A DNA stretch of 64,000 nt from the NCBI GenBank assembly GCA_018401415.1, contig JAGYKV010000017.1, positions 515,268 through 579,267 on the forward strand, written 5' to 3'. The position numbers were made by a program, and so were the translations under genes. Shown here in pieces: positions 9,517 to 21,152 of the stretch. The DNA comes from Candidatus Nanopelagicales bacterium (GTDB taxonomy: Bacteria > Actinomycetota > Actinomycetes > S36-B12). A model generated the notes under the pieces. The model had not been told where the DNA came from and did no database searches. It saw only the letters and a list, made by a program, of their open reading frames with translations. The stretch's first letter is position 1. Each line of letters begins with the position of its first letter.

Positions 9517-9765
9517 CTATGAACCAGTGCGAACCAGAAGCCCCACCGCAACGATCGATGCCGCCCAAATCAAGCCTAGAGCCACGGTGAGCCGATCGAG
9601 GTTCTTCTCGGCAACTGATGATCCACCCACCGATGAACTGACACCCCCACCAAATAGATCGGAAAGTCCACCACCCTTACCACGGTGCAGCAGGATCAGG
9701 ACGATCAAGAGCACACTCGTGATAATGAGAATAACTGCGAGAGCAATTGTGATGGCATTAATCAT
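9517..9765 (-). CDS. secG: Protein translocase subunit SecG
   Basis: SecG is the small auxiliary subunit of the SecYEG channel. The 82-residue protein has two hydrophobic helices (about 5-27 and 60-78). They flank the conserved cytosolic loop HRGKGGGLSDLFGGG. Its position after gap-pgk-tpiA is the standard actinobacterial order, 62 bases downstream of tpiA. Confidence 0.95.
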   Translation of the reverse strand: MINAITIALAVILIITSVLLIVLILLHRGKGGGLSDLFGGGVSSSVGGSSVAEKNLDRLTVALGLIWAASIVAVGLLVRTGS

Positions 9766-9827
9766 GATCCGCGTTGAACCTTTCTGGTTACTTCTGTACA
9801 GCGCTTAAGGATAGGTGTTGGTCGCTG

Positions 9828-10621
9828 TCAGTCCTCTACTGGGTGCATGCGATACCTCACTATCCCGACAAATTCATCGGGATCGAGGCTGGCTCCGCCC
9901 ACCAGGGCCCCATCAATGTCTGACTGCGCCATGATTCCGGCGATATTGTCAGATTTGACGGAACCGCCGTAGAGTATTCTGACCTCGGCAGCTGAATATG
10001 ATCCCCATGTATCCTTCACGTGCTTCCGAATTGCATGAATCACCTCCTGTGCATCGGCGGGTGTGGCTACAGCACCTGTACCGATAGCCCAGACCGGTTC
10101 ATAGGCAATGACAAGGGACCCAATCTGTTCGGGCGACAGGTCGGCCAAGGATGCGGTCAATTGGTTGACAATGAAACCCACCGCCTGCCCGGCCTCCCTA
10201 GTGTCCAGCCCTCGCCGACGCAGACAATGGGGGTTAACGAGTGTGCCAGTGCGGTTCGCGTCTTGGCGTTTACCACTGCATCTGTTTCGCCATGAAACAT
10301 CCGCCGCTCACTGTGTCCTGTGAGCACGTATGTGCAACCCAGTTTCGCCAACATGGCAGCGGAAATATCACCTGTGTAGGCGCCTTTATCGAAAGCTGAT
10401 AGATCCTGAGCACCATATTGGATGTCGTACTTATCTCCTTCGATGAGAGTCTGAACTGAGCGTAAATCAGTGAATGGCGGCAACACCGCTACATCGACGG
10501 CCTCGAAATCGGCCTCATTGAGGGCAAATGCCAGTTTTTGTACGAGAGCAATTGCTTCGAAATGGTTTATATTCATTTTCCAATTACCAGCCATCAGTGG
10601 TTGGCGTGAATCCTTGCTCAT
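9828..10621 (-). pseudogene. tpiA: Triose-phosphate isomerase, broken by a one-base frameshift
   Basis: TpiA interconverts dihydroxyacetone phosphate and glyceraldehyde 3-phosphate. The first half, 10621 down to about 10200, has AGNWKMN (catalytic Lys) and TGHSERR (catalytic His). The second half, about 10200 down to 9828, has [15 protein letters not shown] (catalytic Glu) and LYGGSVKS (phosphate loop). The frame breaks just after [11 protein letters not shown]. The expected family sequence resumes as [13 protein letters not shown] in the next frame, so one base is missing near 10195-10202. All active-site residues survive. The gene is normally essential, so an assembly error is as likely as a real mutation. 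The ATG overlaps the pgk stop by 4 bases. Confidence 0.9.
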
Positions 10622-11814
10622 TGATTACCTTCCAATATGGCTAATCCCGGTAACGACTTACCTTCCAAAAACTCGAGGCTCGCCCCTCCCCCAGTACTGA
10701 TGTGGTCAAACTTAGTAGCATCCACATCCAGGAGACGCACGGCAGCGGCGGAATCCCCTCCACCGATTACCGTAAAGGCATTGGACTCCGTCATTGCCTG
10801 CGCAACACTCAGTGTTCCTTGGGCGAATGCCGGCATTTCGAATACTCCCATGGGGCCGTTCCACACGACGGTCTTCGACTGTTGAATCACTCGGGAAAAG
10901 TCCTTGCAAGTTTCCGGACCGATATCTAAACCCATCCAGCCATCAGGTATCTGATCTGCCTTTACGATTCGAGTATCTGAATCAGGACTAAATTCACTCG
11001 CGATCACAAAATCAACAGGGAGGACAAGGTTGACTCCCAAGTTGCTAGCCTGTTGCAGGAACTCACGAACTGTTTCGACGAAATCCGGTTCCTGCAATGA
11101 TGTTCCGATGGAAAGACCCTTGGCGAGCAGGAACGTGTAAGCCATTCCACCACCGATGAGTAGGTTGTCGACACGAGGAAGAAGTGAAGCAATTACTCCC
11201 AATTTGTCACTGACTTTGCTTCCACCGAGTACCACCGTGTAGGGCCGATCGGCTCCTTGGAGAAGTGTGGAGAATACTTTTGATTCCTTTGCAACAAGGA
11301 GGCCGCCAGCGCTGGGGACTAATTCCGCCAGCTCCGTTACCGAGGCCTGTGCTCGATGCATCACTCCAAAGCCATCGGCGACATACAAATCAGCCCACAG
11401 CGCCCACTCGCGCGCGAGGTTCATGCGCTCTTCGGTGATCTTGCTGGTTTCCCGGGGATCAAATCGAACATTCTCAAGGAGCGTCACCGATCCAGGGGCA
11501 AGTCGGGAAATCTCTTGGCGAACAATCAGTGGATCTGTCTCTGTTATCAAATGGACCGGTTCACCGAGCAATTCGGTCAACCGTTGTGCAACAGGTGCCA
11601 ATGAAAGTGACGGGACAACCTTTCCTTTGGGCCTCCCCATGTGGGCAAGAATCACGACGGCAGCGAGGCGACCGGACAAGAACTCAATTGTCGGAATGGC
11701 AGCGCGAATGCGTAAGTCGTCAGTGATTAAGCCACTATCGTCCAATGGCACATTAAAGTCACATCTGAGTGCAACTGTCGAACCTTCTACAGGAAGGTCA
11801 GTTAGCGACCTCAC
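10618..11814 (-). CDS. pgk: Phosphoglycerate kinase
   Basis: Pgk makes ATP from 1,3-bisphosphoglycerate. The 398-residue monomer shows [12 protein letters not shown] (substrate Arg and Asp, residues about 16-27), [21 protein letters not shown] and the nucleotide-binding [11 protein letters not shown] near the C-terminus. The start is GTG at 11814, only 2 bases after the gap stop, with no good Shine-Dalgarno sequence, so translation is probably coupled to gap. It overlaps tpiA by ATGA. Confidence 0.96.
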   Translation of the reverse strand: MRSLTDLPVEGSTVALRCDFNVPLDDSGLITDDLRIRAAIPTIEFLSGRLAAVVILAHMGRPKGKVVPSLSLAPVAQRLTELLGEPVHLITETDPLIVRQEISRLAPGSVTLLENVRFDPRETSKITEERMNLAREWALWADLYVADGFGVMHRAQASVTELAELVPSAGGLLVAKESKVFSTLLQGADRPYTVVLGGSKVSDKLGVIASLLPRVDNLLIGGGMAYTFLLAKGLSIGTSLQEPDFVETVREFLQQASNLGVNLVLPVDFVIASEFSPDSDTRIVKADQIPDGWMGLDIGPETCKDFSRVIQQSKTVVWNGPMGVFEMPAFAQGTLSVAQAMTESNAFTVIGGGDSAAAVRLLDVDATKFDHISTGGGASLEFLEGKSLPGLAILEGNQ

Positions 11815-11816
11815 GA

Positions 11817-12869
<1,053 letters not shown>

Positions 12870-12944
12870 TCAGCGCTAACGCTAGTGGAGGAATGCTCAC
12901 CATGGCATACCGGGCGCGCTAAAACCACAGATCTCGAACCCCAC

Positions 12945-13925
12945 TCAGTCAGCGGCTTCCGGCACGTTGACGGCCGATTCCGTGTCCGGGATTCCGAGAT
13001 CAGAAGCTCTCTTGTCCGCCAGGGCCAAGAGGCGTCGTATTCGGCCCGCGATTGCGTCTTTGGTCATGGGCGGCTCGCTGAGGGCACCCAGTTCCTCCAA
13101 ACTAGCCTGCTGGTGTTCCATTCGAAGTCTGCCGGCGACAACAAGATGTTCGGGGACATCGGCTCCCAGAATCTCAAGGGCTCTTTGAACTCGCGCCCCA
13201 GCAGCGACCGCAGCCCGTGCACTCCGCCGCAGATTCGCATCGTCAAAATTAGCAAGTCGGTTTGCGGTGGCCCGCACTTCGCGACGCATTCGACGTTCCT
13301 CCCAAGCCATCATGGACTCGTGTGCCCCCAATTTAGTCAGCATGGCACCTATGGCGTCTCCATCGCGGATCACCACTCGGTCAACTCCACGAACCTCTCG
13401 AGACTTGGCGGCGATCCCCAGTCTTCGAGCGGCACCTACCAGAGCCAAGGCTGCCTCGGGACCCGGAGATGTAATTTCCAGTGATGATGACCGACCCGGT
13501 TCGGTGAGTGATCCATGTGCGAGGAATGCACCACGCCACGCGGAAATACAGTCACACAGAGCACCGGCCACGATCGCGGGTGGAAGCCCCCGCACCGGTC
13601 TTCCACTAGCATCGACTATTCCCGTTTGCCGGGCCAAAGCCTCTCCACCATTGACCACGCGAACCAAATACCGAGTGCCTTTTTTTATTCCAGTGCCCTG
13701 CACCATGGCAATATCGCTTTCATGCCCATAAATATCAAAAATGTCTTTTCGCAGTCTTCGGGCAGCGGCACCCGTGTCCAGATCTGCTTCAACCACAATT
13801 TGACGGTTAACAATATGTAAACCGCTTGCAAATCTGAGTATGGTCGAAACTTCCGCCTTGCGGCAGCAAGCTTTTGTAACATCGACACGACTTAGTTCAT
13901 CTTTCACTTCAGCCGTCATTGCCAT
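12945..13925 (-). CDS. whiA: Sporulation/division transcription factor WhiA
   Basis: WhiA is a DNA-binding regulator found across Gram-positive bacteria. It combines an N-terminal LAGLIDADG-like fold with a C-terminal helix-turn-helix. The 326 residues closely follow mycobacterial WhiA from memory, including [50 protein letters not shown]-like [15 protein letters not shown] and [19 protein letters not shown] at 13925 gives the usual MAMT start; an ATG at 13919 overlaps the yvcK stop as ATGA. In sporulating relatives it controls septation genes. Its role in a non-sporulating host would be division control. Confidence 0.96.
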   Translation of the reverse strand: MAMTAEVKDELSRVDVTKACCRKAEVSTILRFASGLHIVNRQIVVEADLDTGAAARRLRKDIFDIYGHESDIAMVQGTGIKKGTRYLVRVVNGGEALARQTGIVDASGRPVRGLPPAIVAGALCDCISAWRGAFLAHGSLTEPGRSSSLEITSPGPEAALALVGAARRLGIAAKSREVRGVDRVVIRDGDAIGAMLTKLGAHESMMAWEERRMRREVRATANRLANFDDANLRRSARAAVAAGARVQRALEILGADVPEHLVVAGRLRMEHQQASLEELGALSEPPMTKDAIAGRIRRLLALADKRASDLGIPDTESAVNVPEAAD

Positions 13926-14920
13926 GTGGTGCCTCTTTTCATTGCGCGAACCTTATCGAATGCATCTGCCAATAGAACCGGGTCATGGGATTGTGGTGAG
14001 TGGGATAACGTCCCCCATTGGACAACACCACCCATCTCCCCTGCCATGTGTTCAAATCTTGCGTGACCCGATACGAATTGCGGATCTGCCACCACCACAT
14101 CCAGTGGAATCTCGGGAACCAATTCCCGCCACGACTTGAGATAATCGATTGGGGCAAAGGTTGAAGTTTCCCCTGATTGAGGAACCAGATTCACCACCAA
14201 AACTTTGTGCGCTTTGCTGGTTTTTATCGCCGAATAAATATCCGAGATCAAAAGGTGCGGGACCACAGATGTAAACCAAGAGCCGGGTCCAAATATTAGA
14301 TGGTCGGCTTGCTCAATGGCCCTCACTACATCCGCACACACTATTGGTGCGGGCGGATCTATGGAAATACTTAAAACTTCCCCAACGGTAACCGCAACAG
14401 CAACTTGGCCGACAACCTCCTCCACATGTGACTCACTTCCTTCGCCAACAACTTGAACCTGCGCAGATATAACCGTTGGTTGAGTACTTGCAGGTAGAAC
14501 TTTCCCCTGAATATTGAGCATTGAACCAAGAATAGATAGGCCTTCCTGAGTTGAAAAACCTTGATTCCACAGGGCGGCAAGCAAGATATTGCCCACGGCA
14601 TGGCCTGCCAAGTCGGAACTCACCACTGGATCAAATCGATATTGAACTAAGTCCTCGATGGTGTAATCGACACCGGGAATTACATTGTGGCTGCCTAGCG
14701 GACACAAAGCCGCTAGCGCCATGCGCAGGTCCCCTGGCGGAACAATGGGATAGTTTTTCCGTAATCGTCCACTCGAGCCACCGTCATCGGAGACTCCGAC
14801 GACTGCCGTAATGTCAATCGCGTCTCTACCTTGTGCCCCGTTATTTTTCAAATAATTCAACGCGCGCAAAGTGGCGTACAGACCATGCCCCCCTCCAAAT
14901 CCAGTAAAACGTTCGACCAC
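13916..14920 (-). CDS. yvcK: YvcK/CofD-like gluconeogenesis factor
   Basis: YvcK-family proteins bind UDP-sugars and influence cell-wall precursor flux and growth on gluconeogenic carbon. The N-terminal loop is [28 protein letters not shown] (about 40-53) and [15 protein letters not shown] are family landmarks. The frame is open further upstream, but GTG at 14920 shares one base with the rapZ stop (TAGTG) and places the glycine-rich loop at the N-terminus. This gives 334 residues. The neighbours rapZ and whiA form the conserved triad. Confidence 0.92.
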   Translation of the reverse strand: MVERFTGFGGGHGLYATLRALNYLKNNGAQGRDAIDITAVVGVSDDGGSSGRLRKNYPIVPPGDLRMALAALCPLGSHNVIPGVDYTIEDLVQYRFDPVVSSDLAGHAVGNILLAALWNQGFSTQEGLSILGSMLNIQGKVLPASTQPTVISAQVQVVGEGSESHVEEVVGQVAVAVTVGEVLSISIDPPAPIVCADVVRAIEQADHLIFGPGSWFTSVVPHLLISDIYSAIKTSKAHKVLVVNLVPQSGETSTFAPIDYLKSWRELVPEIPLDVVVADPQFVSGHARFEHMAGEMGGVVQWGTLSHSPQSHDPVLLADAFDKVRAMKRGTTWQ

Positions 14921-15789
14921 TACTCTCGACCTAAATCTCGGTGAAACACAACGGCATCGATTCCGCGAGCTTTGAGTCGCTCGGCCAGAGCCTCGGACAT
15001 GGCAACACTGCGGTGCTTCCCGCCCGTGCAACCAATCGCTACCGTCACTAATCGTTTCCCCTCGCGAAGATAACCTTCGCGAGCTATTGCGATCAAGGAT
15101 TCAAAGTTCGTGAGGAAGTCTTCAGCTCCAGGGCGCTCAAGTACGCTGACCGCGACCGCTTGGTCTTGACCTGTGAGCGGACGCAAATGTTCATCCCAGT
15201 ATGGGTTAGGTAAGAAACGGACATCGGCAACAGTATCGGCGTCTACGGGAATTCCGTACTTAAATCCAAATGACAGGACAGTGACATGTAGCTCTGAATC
15301 TGACTCAAGGCTAAATACTGATTCAATACGCCTCCTTAGGTCATGGACATTAAGAGCAGTTGTATCAATCACTAGGTCTGCGACTCCACGAATATCTTGA
15401 AGCAGTTCCCGTTCGCGCGCCAGGCCATCGATAATTCGTTGCTCCTTTTGCAATGGATGGGGCCGACGCGAAGATTCAAATCTTCGGACCAGACTTTCAT
15501 CAGAGGCCTCTAAAAAAATAATATTAATTTGAGTGTTTCCTGTCGCCACTTCTGCGAGTGAGTCACTTAATTGCGCAAAAAAAGATCGACTGCGAGTGTC
15601 CACCACCACTGCCATCCGGCGGACATCGGCACTGGTTCGCGCCAACTCAATTGCACCCGCCATCAATTTCGGTGGCAAATTATCAATGACAAACCACCCT
15701 AAGTCCTCGAGTGCACGAGCCGACGTGGTTCTCCCTGCGCCGCTCATGCCTGTTAAAACCGTTAGTTCAAAATCCTTCTTCACTGTCAT
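14920..15789 (-). CDS. rapZ: RNase adapter/nucleotide-binding protein RapZ
   Basis: RapZ is a P-loop NTPase-like protein. In E. coli it senses glucosamine 6-phosphate and guides small-RNA decay; its role in Actinobacteria is less clear. The Walker A motif is TGMSGAGRTT near residue 13. VIDNLPPKLM and VAIGCTGGKHRSVAMSE near the C-terminus are family signatures. Although the frame opens at 15927, ATG at 15789 has a near-perfect GGAGGTGA 1-8 bases upstream and gives a normal 289 residues. It is 58 bases after uvrC. Confidence 0.93.
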   Translation of the reverse strand: MTVKKDFELTVLTGMSGAGRTTSARALEDLGWFVIDNLPPKLMAGAIELARTSADVRRMAVVVDTRSRSFFAQLSDSLAEVATGNTQINIIFLEASDESLVRRFESSRRPHPLQKEQRIIDGLARERELLQDIRGVADLVIDTTALNVHDLRRRIESVFSLESDSELHVTVLSFGFKYGIPVDADTVADVRFLPNPYWDEHLRPLTGQDQAVAVSVLERPGAEDFLTNFESLIAIAREGYLREGKRLVTVAIGCTGGKHRSVAMSEALAERLKARGIDAVVFHRDLGRE

Positions 15790-15847
15790 GTCACCTCCTC
15801 GGATGCATGTCACAGAGTCCACATGAGATAAGAAAAACGTTACCTGA

Positions 15848-17707
15848 TCAGTCAAGCACCCTCGGTTTGTGCAGGTGTGCGTAGATGATCTCTGCAACCG
15901 ACGGTCCAATGCCTGGTACTTGGACAAGTTCTTCTACTGTTGCTTGCCGAACGTGGGCAACCGATGTGAAGTGCGTGAGAAGTGCTTTCCTACGAACAGC
16001 ACCTAGCCCGGGGATATCGTCGAGATCACTGGTAATCGCGCGTTTCCCTCGCCTTTTGCGGTGAAGGGCGATTGCTGTCCGGTGCGCTTCATCGCGGACT
16101 CTCTGGAGTAGGTGCAATGCTGGGCTATTACGCGGTAGCACTAAAGGTTCGGGTGAATCTTGAACCCACACTTCCTCTAGTCTTTTAGCTAAACCAATCA
16201 CCCGAACAGCTATGCCAAGTTCCCGCAACGCTGAAGATGCCGCCTGTACTTGCCCTTGTGCGCCATCAATCACCAGTAAATTCGGTGCGTATGCGAATCT
16301 GCGTACACCGTCAGTGTCTGACTCAACATGGGCAAATCTCCGAGCAACCACTTCACGCACTGCAGATAAATCGTCGGTTCGATCTCCTTTAATAATAAAA
16401 GACCGGTAATCCTTCTTCTTGGGCAATGCGTCTTCGAAAACAACCATGGATGCAACAGTGTCTGAACCTTGAAGCGTCGATACGTCAATGCACTCAATGC
16501 GAAGTGGGGGTTCATGTAAATCGAGAGCTTCCTGGAGTGCGTTTAGTGATTGAGCTCGCACCGTTATATCGGATCCACGTTCAATCTGATGGCGAGTAAG
16601 AGCCTGTTGTGCATTTTCCAGCGCGGTCGACATGAGAGATTTTTTGTCCCCGCGCTGAGGAACACGTAGATCTACCGTCGATCCCCTTAGCTCTGATAGC
16701 CACTGCCGAATGACGACCGCATTTGCGGGCTCGATTGAAAGAAGCACCTCTTTGGGTATTCCGCTGTGAACAGCCTCGGAATAGATTCTCGTAATAACAC
16801 GCTCCGCGTACCCGGCATCCGACAAATCCTCAGATCGCTCTAAGGCCATGAACCTTTGCCCCGTAATGTGGCCATTTCGTACATGAAAAATCTGAACTCC
16901 AATATCAAGTTCTTGGAAGTCAATTGCAATGAGATCCGCATCTGTATTGTCCTCAAAAACCACAGCGTTTTGTTCTAATACGCGCTCGAGCGCCTGAGCG
17001 CGATCACGCCACTTTGCGGCACTTTCATAATCTTGACTATTTGATGCTTCGTGCATTCGCGTTTGAACTATTTTGACGAAAGACGTGGATTGCCCCGACA
17101 AAAATTTAATCAGATCATTGACCAATAACGAATAGTCCTCTTCCGAGATTTTTCCAACACACGGGGCACTGCATTTGTCAATATACCCAAGTAAACAGGC
17201 CCTTCCGCTCTGCTGAGCCTGCTTGAAGGTGCCATCTCGACATGATCTCACCGGGAAAACGCGAATAAGTTCGTCCAGTGTTGCCCTGACCGCCCACGCG
17301 TGGGCATATGGACCAAAGTACTTGGTTCCTTTGCGCTTTGCTTCTCGAACGACAGATACTCGAGGAAATTTGTCAGTCAGAGTTATGGCCAAGTACGGAT
17401 ACGATTTGTCATCGCGAAACCGAACATTAAATCTTGGTGAGTACTCCTTGATCCACGAATATTCCAGGACCAAGGCTTCAACCTCGGTCTCAACAGAAAC
17501 CCAGTCCACAGATGCTGCCGTCGTGACCATACGTTGAGTTCGCGAATGTAGACCAGCAAAATCTTGGAAATAGGAACCCAGTCGAGATCTGAGATTCTTC
17601 GCCTTGCCCACGTAGACAACTCTTTTTTCCACATCAAGAAACCGATACACGCCGGGGCCGGTAGGAATCGACCCCGTTGGTGGCCGATAATCGCTGGGAT
17701 CAGACAT
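15848..17707 (-). CDS. uvrC: UvrABC system protein C (excinuclease subunit C)
   Basis: UvrC makes both incisions during nucleotide excision repair. The GIY-YIG nuclease is at residues about 14-95 (GVYRFLDVEKRVVYVGKAKNLR). A cysteine cluster with CSAPCVGK lies near 175, and the UVR motif that binds UvrB is near 205-240. The RNase H-like nuclease follows with IECIDVSTLQGSD and LLVIDGAQGQVQAA. Tandem helix-hairpin-helix motifs (DDIPGLGAVRRKALL, VPGIGPSVAEII) end the 619-residue protein. It leads uvrC-rapZ-yvcK-whiA. A TAAAAT box at 17722-17727 may serve as its -10. Confidence 0.96.
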   Translation of the reverse strand: MSDPSDYRPPTGSIPTGPGVYRFLDVEKRVVYVGKAKNLRSRLGSYFQDFAGLHSRTQRMVTTAASVDWVSVETEVEALVLEYSWIKEYSPRFNVRFRDDKSYPYLAITLTDKFPRVSVVREAKRKGTKYFGPYAHAWAVRATLDELIRVFPVRSCRDGTFKQAQQSGRACLLGYIDKCSAPCVGKISEEDYSLLVNDLIKFLSGQSTSFVKIVQTRMHEASNSQDYESAAKWRDRAQALERVLEQNAVVFEDNTDADLIAIDFQELDIGVQIFHVRNGHITGQRFMALERSEDLSDAGYAERVITRIYSEAVHSGIPKEVLLSIEPANAVVIRQWLSELRGSTVDLRVPQRGDKKSLMSTALENAQQALTRHQIERGSDITVRAQSLNALQEALDLHEPPLRIECIDVSTLQGSDTVASMVVFEDALPKKKDYRSFIIKGDRTDDLSAVREVVARRFAHVESDTDGVRRFAYAPNLLVIDGAQGQVQAASSALRELGIAVRVIGLAKRLEEVWVQDSPEPLVLPRNSPALHLLQRVRDEAHRTAIALHRKRRGKRAITSDLDDIPGLGAVRRKALLTHFTSVAHVRQATVEELVQVPGIGPSVAEIIYAHLHKPRVLD

Positions 17708-17779
17708 TCGCTTCTGTACACATTTTATGCGTCCGATCTAATGGATAACTTTCTTGGCGAAATCTACCTCAATACGGCC

Positions 17780-18220
17780 CTAGCCAAAAGTTACGTTGTC
17801 ACCGGTAACCTGATATGCCACGCCATTCAGACCCGTTGCAGCAACTCCAGAGATAACACTGCCATCGACAGCTGAAAACCTGGATCCATGACAGGGACAG
17901 ATGATCTCGTTATTGATGACCTCGTTAACCAAGCATCCCGCATGGGGGCAAATGGCGGTAAACGCCTTGATGTCTCCCGAAACTGGCTGTGTCAGCACAA
18001 CCGGAGGCTCTGGAGCAATATAGCCGCCACCCACGGGAATTTGGGCAACGGAAACGGTCGAACTTGCACCGGCGTCTTCGACACCGGTTTCGACATCTTC
18101 GACACCGGTTTCGACATCTTCAGCAGCCGCACAACCAGCGAGTGCGGCACCACCGACGACAATGCCACCCACCACCGCACCTGCCTTGAGAACATCGCGA
18201 CGTCCAATTTCCTTGTTCAT
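17780..18220 (-). CDS. Rieske [2Fe-2S] lipoprotein with Tat-type signal
   Basis: This 146-residue protein begins with a twin-arginine leader (RRDVLKAG) and a hydrophobic stretch ending in a lipobox (ALAGC, Cys about 30), so it is probably exported folded and lipid-anchored. The Rieske cluster ligands are CPHAGC and CPCHGSRF (Cys and His pairs). An acidic linker between them contains two copies of the heptapeptide VETGVED. It lies 10 bases downstream of uvrA with AAGGAG before the ATG. It is too short for the QcrA subunit of cytochrome bc1. Small Rieske lipoproteins like this are electron carriers of unknown partner. Confidence 0.88.
   Translation of the reverse strand: MNKEIGRRDVLKAGAVVGGIVVGGAALAGCAAAEDVETGVEDVETGVEDAGASSTVSVAQIPVGGGYIAPEPPVVLTQPVSGDIKAFTAICPHAGCLVNEVINNEIICPCHGSRFSAVDGSVISGVAATGLNGVAYQVTGDNVTFG
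18075..18121. repeat. 21-bp in-frame tandem repeat in the Rieske lipoprotein gene
   Basis: Two perfect 21-base copies (18075-18095 and 18096-18116) and the first 5 bases of a third encode the repeated acidic heptapeptide in the linker after the lipobox. In-frame change of copy number would only lengthen or shorten the linker. Confidence 0.85.
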
Positions 18221-18230
18221 GTGACTCCTT

Positions 18231-21074
18231 CTAGTGGTCTAAATCTAAGTCTCTCAGAAACCTTCCCGTATGGCTTTCCGGGCGCGCAGCAATGGTCAAG
18301 GCAGTGCCTTCGGCCACCACCATTCCCCCACCGGAACCCCCTTCGGGTCCCATGTCGATAATCCAGTCCGCCGACTTTATGACGTCGAGATTGTGCTCGA
18401 TCACAAGAACCGTGTTTCCTTTGTCCACCAAGCTCTGGAGTACCAGAAGCAACTTCCGAATGTCCTCAAAATGAAGTCCCGTCGTGGGTTCGTCCAAGAT
18501 ATAGATGGTTCGTCCTGTTGATCTCTTTTGTAACTCCGCGGATAGTTTAACTCGTTGCGCTTCTCCACCGGAAAGAGTTGGAGCGGATTGACCCATGCGG
18601 ACATAGCCAAGCCCCACTTCCACGAGAGTCTTTAAGTGGCGTGCAATTGGTGGAATCGCTGCGAAAAATTCACTCGCTTCCTCGATCGGCATATCGAGAA
18701 CCTCAGAGATTGACTTACCTTTGTAATGAACTTCCAAAGTCTCTCGGTTATAACGCGATCCATGGCAGATCTCACACGGGACGTACACGTCCGGTAGGAA
18801 GTTCATTTCGATCTTCAGAGTTCCATCGCCGCTGCACGACTCACATCTGCCACCTTTCACGTTGAAGCTGAAGCGTCCTGGCTGGTAGCCTCGAATTTTG
18901 GCTTCCTGTGTTTCGGCGAATAGCTTTCGAATATGATCAAAGACGCCTGTGTACGTTGCCGGGTTACTCCGTGGAGTACGCCCGATTGGGCTTTGATCAA
19001 CGTGTACAACTTTGTCCACGAGATCAAGTCCGGTAACTTTCGTGTGCTTACCCGGCACAGCAGATGCACCATTAAGTTCACGCGCAAGCACGGCCAACAA
19101 GACATCGTTGACCAGTGTTGATTTGCCTGACCCGCTAACACCTGAAACCACAACAAAGTTACCCAACGGAAATTTCACATTTACGTTCTGAAGGTTGTGC
19201 TCCCGTGCACCAAGCACTTCAATCCACCCGCGCTCTTGAGGCCTTCGCTGGTCCGGCACCTTGATGTGGCGCGCTCCAGACAAGTAACTGCCCGTGATGG
19301 ACTTTTTGTTACGGATGAGATCTTTAAGTGTTCCGCTCACAATTACCTCACCACCGTGCTCACCTGCACCCGGTCCAATGTCGACAATCCAATCGGCTGT
19401 TCGGATCGTGTCTTCATCATGTTCCACCACAATGAGGGTGTTTCCCAAGTCTCTTAAACGAAGCAGGGTTTCGATCAACCGCTCATTGTCCCGCTGGTGC
19501 AGACCAATGCTTGGTTCATCAAGTACATAAAGCACCCCGGTGAGTCCCGACCCAATTTGGGTTGCCAAACGAATTCGTTGTGCCTCACCTCCAGCCAGGG
19601 TTCCCGCGGCCCGATCCAAGGAGAGGTAGTGCAATCCAACATCCACCAGAAACTGCAGGCGTTCATTAACTTCCTTGAGAACCCGTGAAGCAATCGCGGC
19701 ATCGCGTTCGGAGAGTTTGAGTTGGGCAAGTATTTCCCGGGCGCTACTTATGGGCAAAGACGCTATTTCAGCAATGGAATGGTCAGAGACGGTAACGGCA
19801 AGTGTCAATGGCTTCAACCTTGTCCCAGAGCATGCTTTGCAGGGGATCTCGCGCATGTATCCTTCCAGACGTTCCCTGGATGAATCCGAATCAGATTCTG
19901 AGTGCCGCCGTTTAATGAACGGAATGACCCCTTCATAAGTTGTGTAATAGGAACGTTGTCGGCCATAACGGTTTTTGTATTTGACGTGCAATTCAATATC
20001 TGTTCCGTAGAGGACTATTCGCTTATCCTTAGCGCTCAACCTGTTCCACGGGATGTCGAGGTCTATACCCGTTTCTTCGGATAGCGATGTCAGTAGGCGC
20101 GAGAAGTACTCGCTTACTGTTCCGCGAGACCAAGGTGCAATTGCGCCCTCTGAGATACTCGCATTGAGGTCTGGTATTACGAGTTCTTCATCTACTTCTC
20201 GAGTCGTTCCCAATCCTGAGCACGACGGACAAGCGCCAAACGGTGAATTAAATGAAAAAGATCTTGGTTCCAGTTCCTCAAATGACAAGCCATCGCGGGG
20301 ACATGCCAGGTGCTCGCTGAGAACCAATTCTCGGTCCTCCGACTCCCTAGGGCGATCCACGAAATCAAGTACTACGTTGCCGTGCCCTAGACCCAGCGCC
20401 GTTTCCACGGAGTCCGTCATGCGCTGCCGGGACTCGGGATTGACCGTGAGCCGATCAACGACAACCTCAATGGTGTGCTTGTCTTGTTTCTTTAATTTGG
20501 GAACAGCATCAAGCGTGAACGTTTCACCATCGACCCTCACTCGTGAATATCCATCTGCTTGCAGCTGCTTGAAAACATCGACGTACTCGCCCTTGCGCTC
20601 CCGAACTAATGGGGCAAGAATCTGAAACTTTGTCTTGACCGGCATGCTCAATATTTGATCGACAATCTGCTGTGGAGATTGTCGAGCGATTGGATCACCA
20701 CACTCGGGGCAGTGTGGCTTTCCAATACGTGCATAGAGCAATCGGAGATAGTCATAAACCTCGGTGATCGTCCCCACGGTCGATCGAGGATTCCGGGAAG
20801 TTGATTTTTGATCAATCGAAACAGCCGGCGATAACCCCTCGATAAAGTCCACGTCCGGTTTGTCCATTTGGCCCAGGAACTGACGGGCATAAGCGGATAA
20901 GCTTTCAACATACCGACGCTGGCCCTCGGCAAAGATTGTGTCAAATGCCAGACTAGATTTACCTGAGCCTGACAGCCCCGTGAAGACAATAAGCGCATTT
21001 CGTGGAAGATCAAGGGATACGTTCTTGAGATTGTGTTCCCGCGCCCCGCGAATAACCAGACGCTCCACGAGCAA
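18231..21074 (-). CDS. uvrA: UvrABC system protein A (excinuclease subunit A)
   Basis: UvrA is the damage-sensing ATPase of nucleotide excision repair. The 947 residues hold two ABC modules: first Walker [14 protein letters not shown] (about 33-45) and second [11 protein letters not shown] (about 650). Signatures [12 protein letters not shown] and [12 protein letters not shown] are intact. Zinc modules include CPECGDP and the pair CESCSGDG and CEICHGSR. The frame starts at TTG 21074. GTG at 21068 is better placed (AGGAG 9 bases upstream) and gives the family-like N-terminus [13 protein letters not shown]. It is divergent from the metallo-hydrolase. Confidence 0.96.
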   Translation of the reverse strand: MLVERLVIRGAREHNLKNVSLDLPRNALIVFTGLSGSGKSSLAFDTIFAEGQRRYVESLSAYARQFLGQMDKPDVDFIEGLSPAVSIDQKSTSRNPRSTVGTITEVYDYLRLLYARIGKPHCPECGDPIARQSPQQIVDQILSMPVKTKFQILAPLVRERKGEYVDVFKQLQADGYSRVRVDGETFTLDAVPKLKKQDKHTIEVVVDRLTVNPESRQRMTDSVETALGLGHGNVVLDFVDRPRESEDRELVLSEHLACPRDGLSFEELEPRSFSFNSPFGACPSCSGLGTTREVDEELVIPDLNASISEGAIAPWSRGTVSEYFSRLLTSLSEETGIDLDIPWNRLSAKDKRIVLYGTDIELHVKYKNRYGRQRSYYTTYEGVIPFIKRRHSESDSDSSRERLEGYMREIPCKACSGTRLKPLTLAVTVSDHSIAEIASLPISSAREILAQLKLSERDAAIASRVLKEVNERLQFLVDVGLHYLSLDRAAGTLAGGEAQRIRLATQIGSGLTGVLYVLDEPSIGLHQRDNERLIETLLRLRDLGNTLIVVEHDEDTIRTADWIVDIGPGAGEHGGEVIVSGTLKDLIRNKKSITGSYLSGARHIKVPDQRRPQERGWIEVLGAREHNLQNVNVKFPLGNFVVVSGVSGSGKSTLVNDVLLAVLARELNGASAVPGKHTKVTGLDLVDKVVHVDQSPIGRTPRSNPATYTGVFDHIRKLFAETQEAKIRGYQPGRFSFNVKGGRCESCSGDGTLKIEMNFLPDVYVPCEICHGSRYNRETLEVHYKGKSISEVLDMPIEEASEFFAAIPPIARHLKTLVEVGLGYVRMGQSAPTLSGGEAQRVKLSAELQKRSTGRTIYILDEPTTGLHFEDIRKLLLVLQSLVDKGNTVLVIEHNLDVIKSADWIIDMGPEGGSGGGMVVAEGTALTIAARPESHTGRFLRDLDLDH

Positions 21075-21152
21075 CCTCTCCTAAAGAACTATGGTAGGAA
21101 CCGAACAGGTCAGAGCCTAAGCGTTAACCACGCCACATGCAGAGGAGACCAC

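Noticed and set aside
14921-15031. N-terminal extension of yvcK to 15031
   Set aside because: It overlaps rapZ, has no family similarity, and a coupled GTG at 14920 fits the family start.
20053-20625. A 190-codon plus-strand open frame
   Set aside because: It is antisense to uvrA and Ser/Thr/Arg-rich, as expected for a shadow frame.
21118-21127. TAAGCGTTAA upstream of the metallo-hydrolase as a second LacI-type site
   Set aside because: Outer half-site bases do not match the gap operator, so it is no better than chance.
21033-21152. N-terminal extension of the metallo-hydrolase to 21033
   Set aside because: It overlaps the start of uvrA, and the GTG at 21153 has a good ribosome-binding site.
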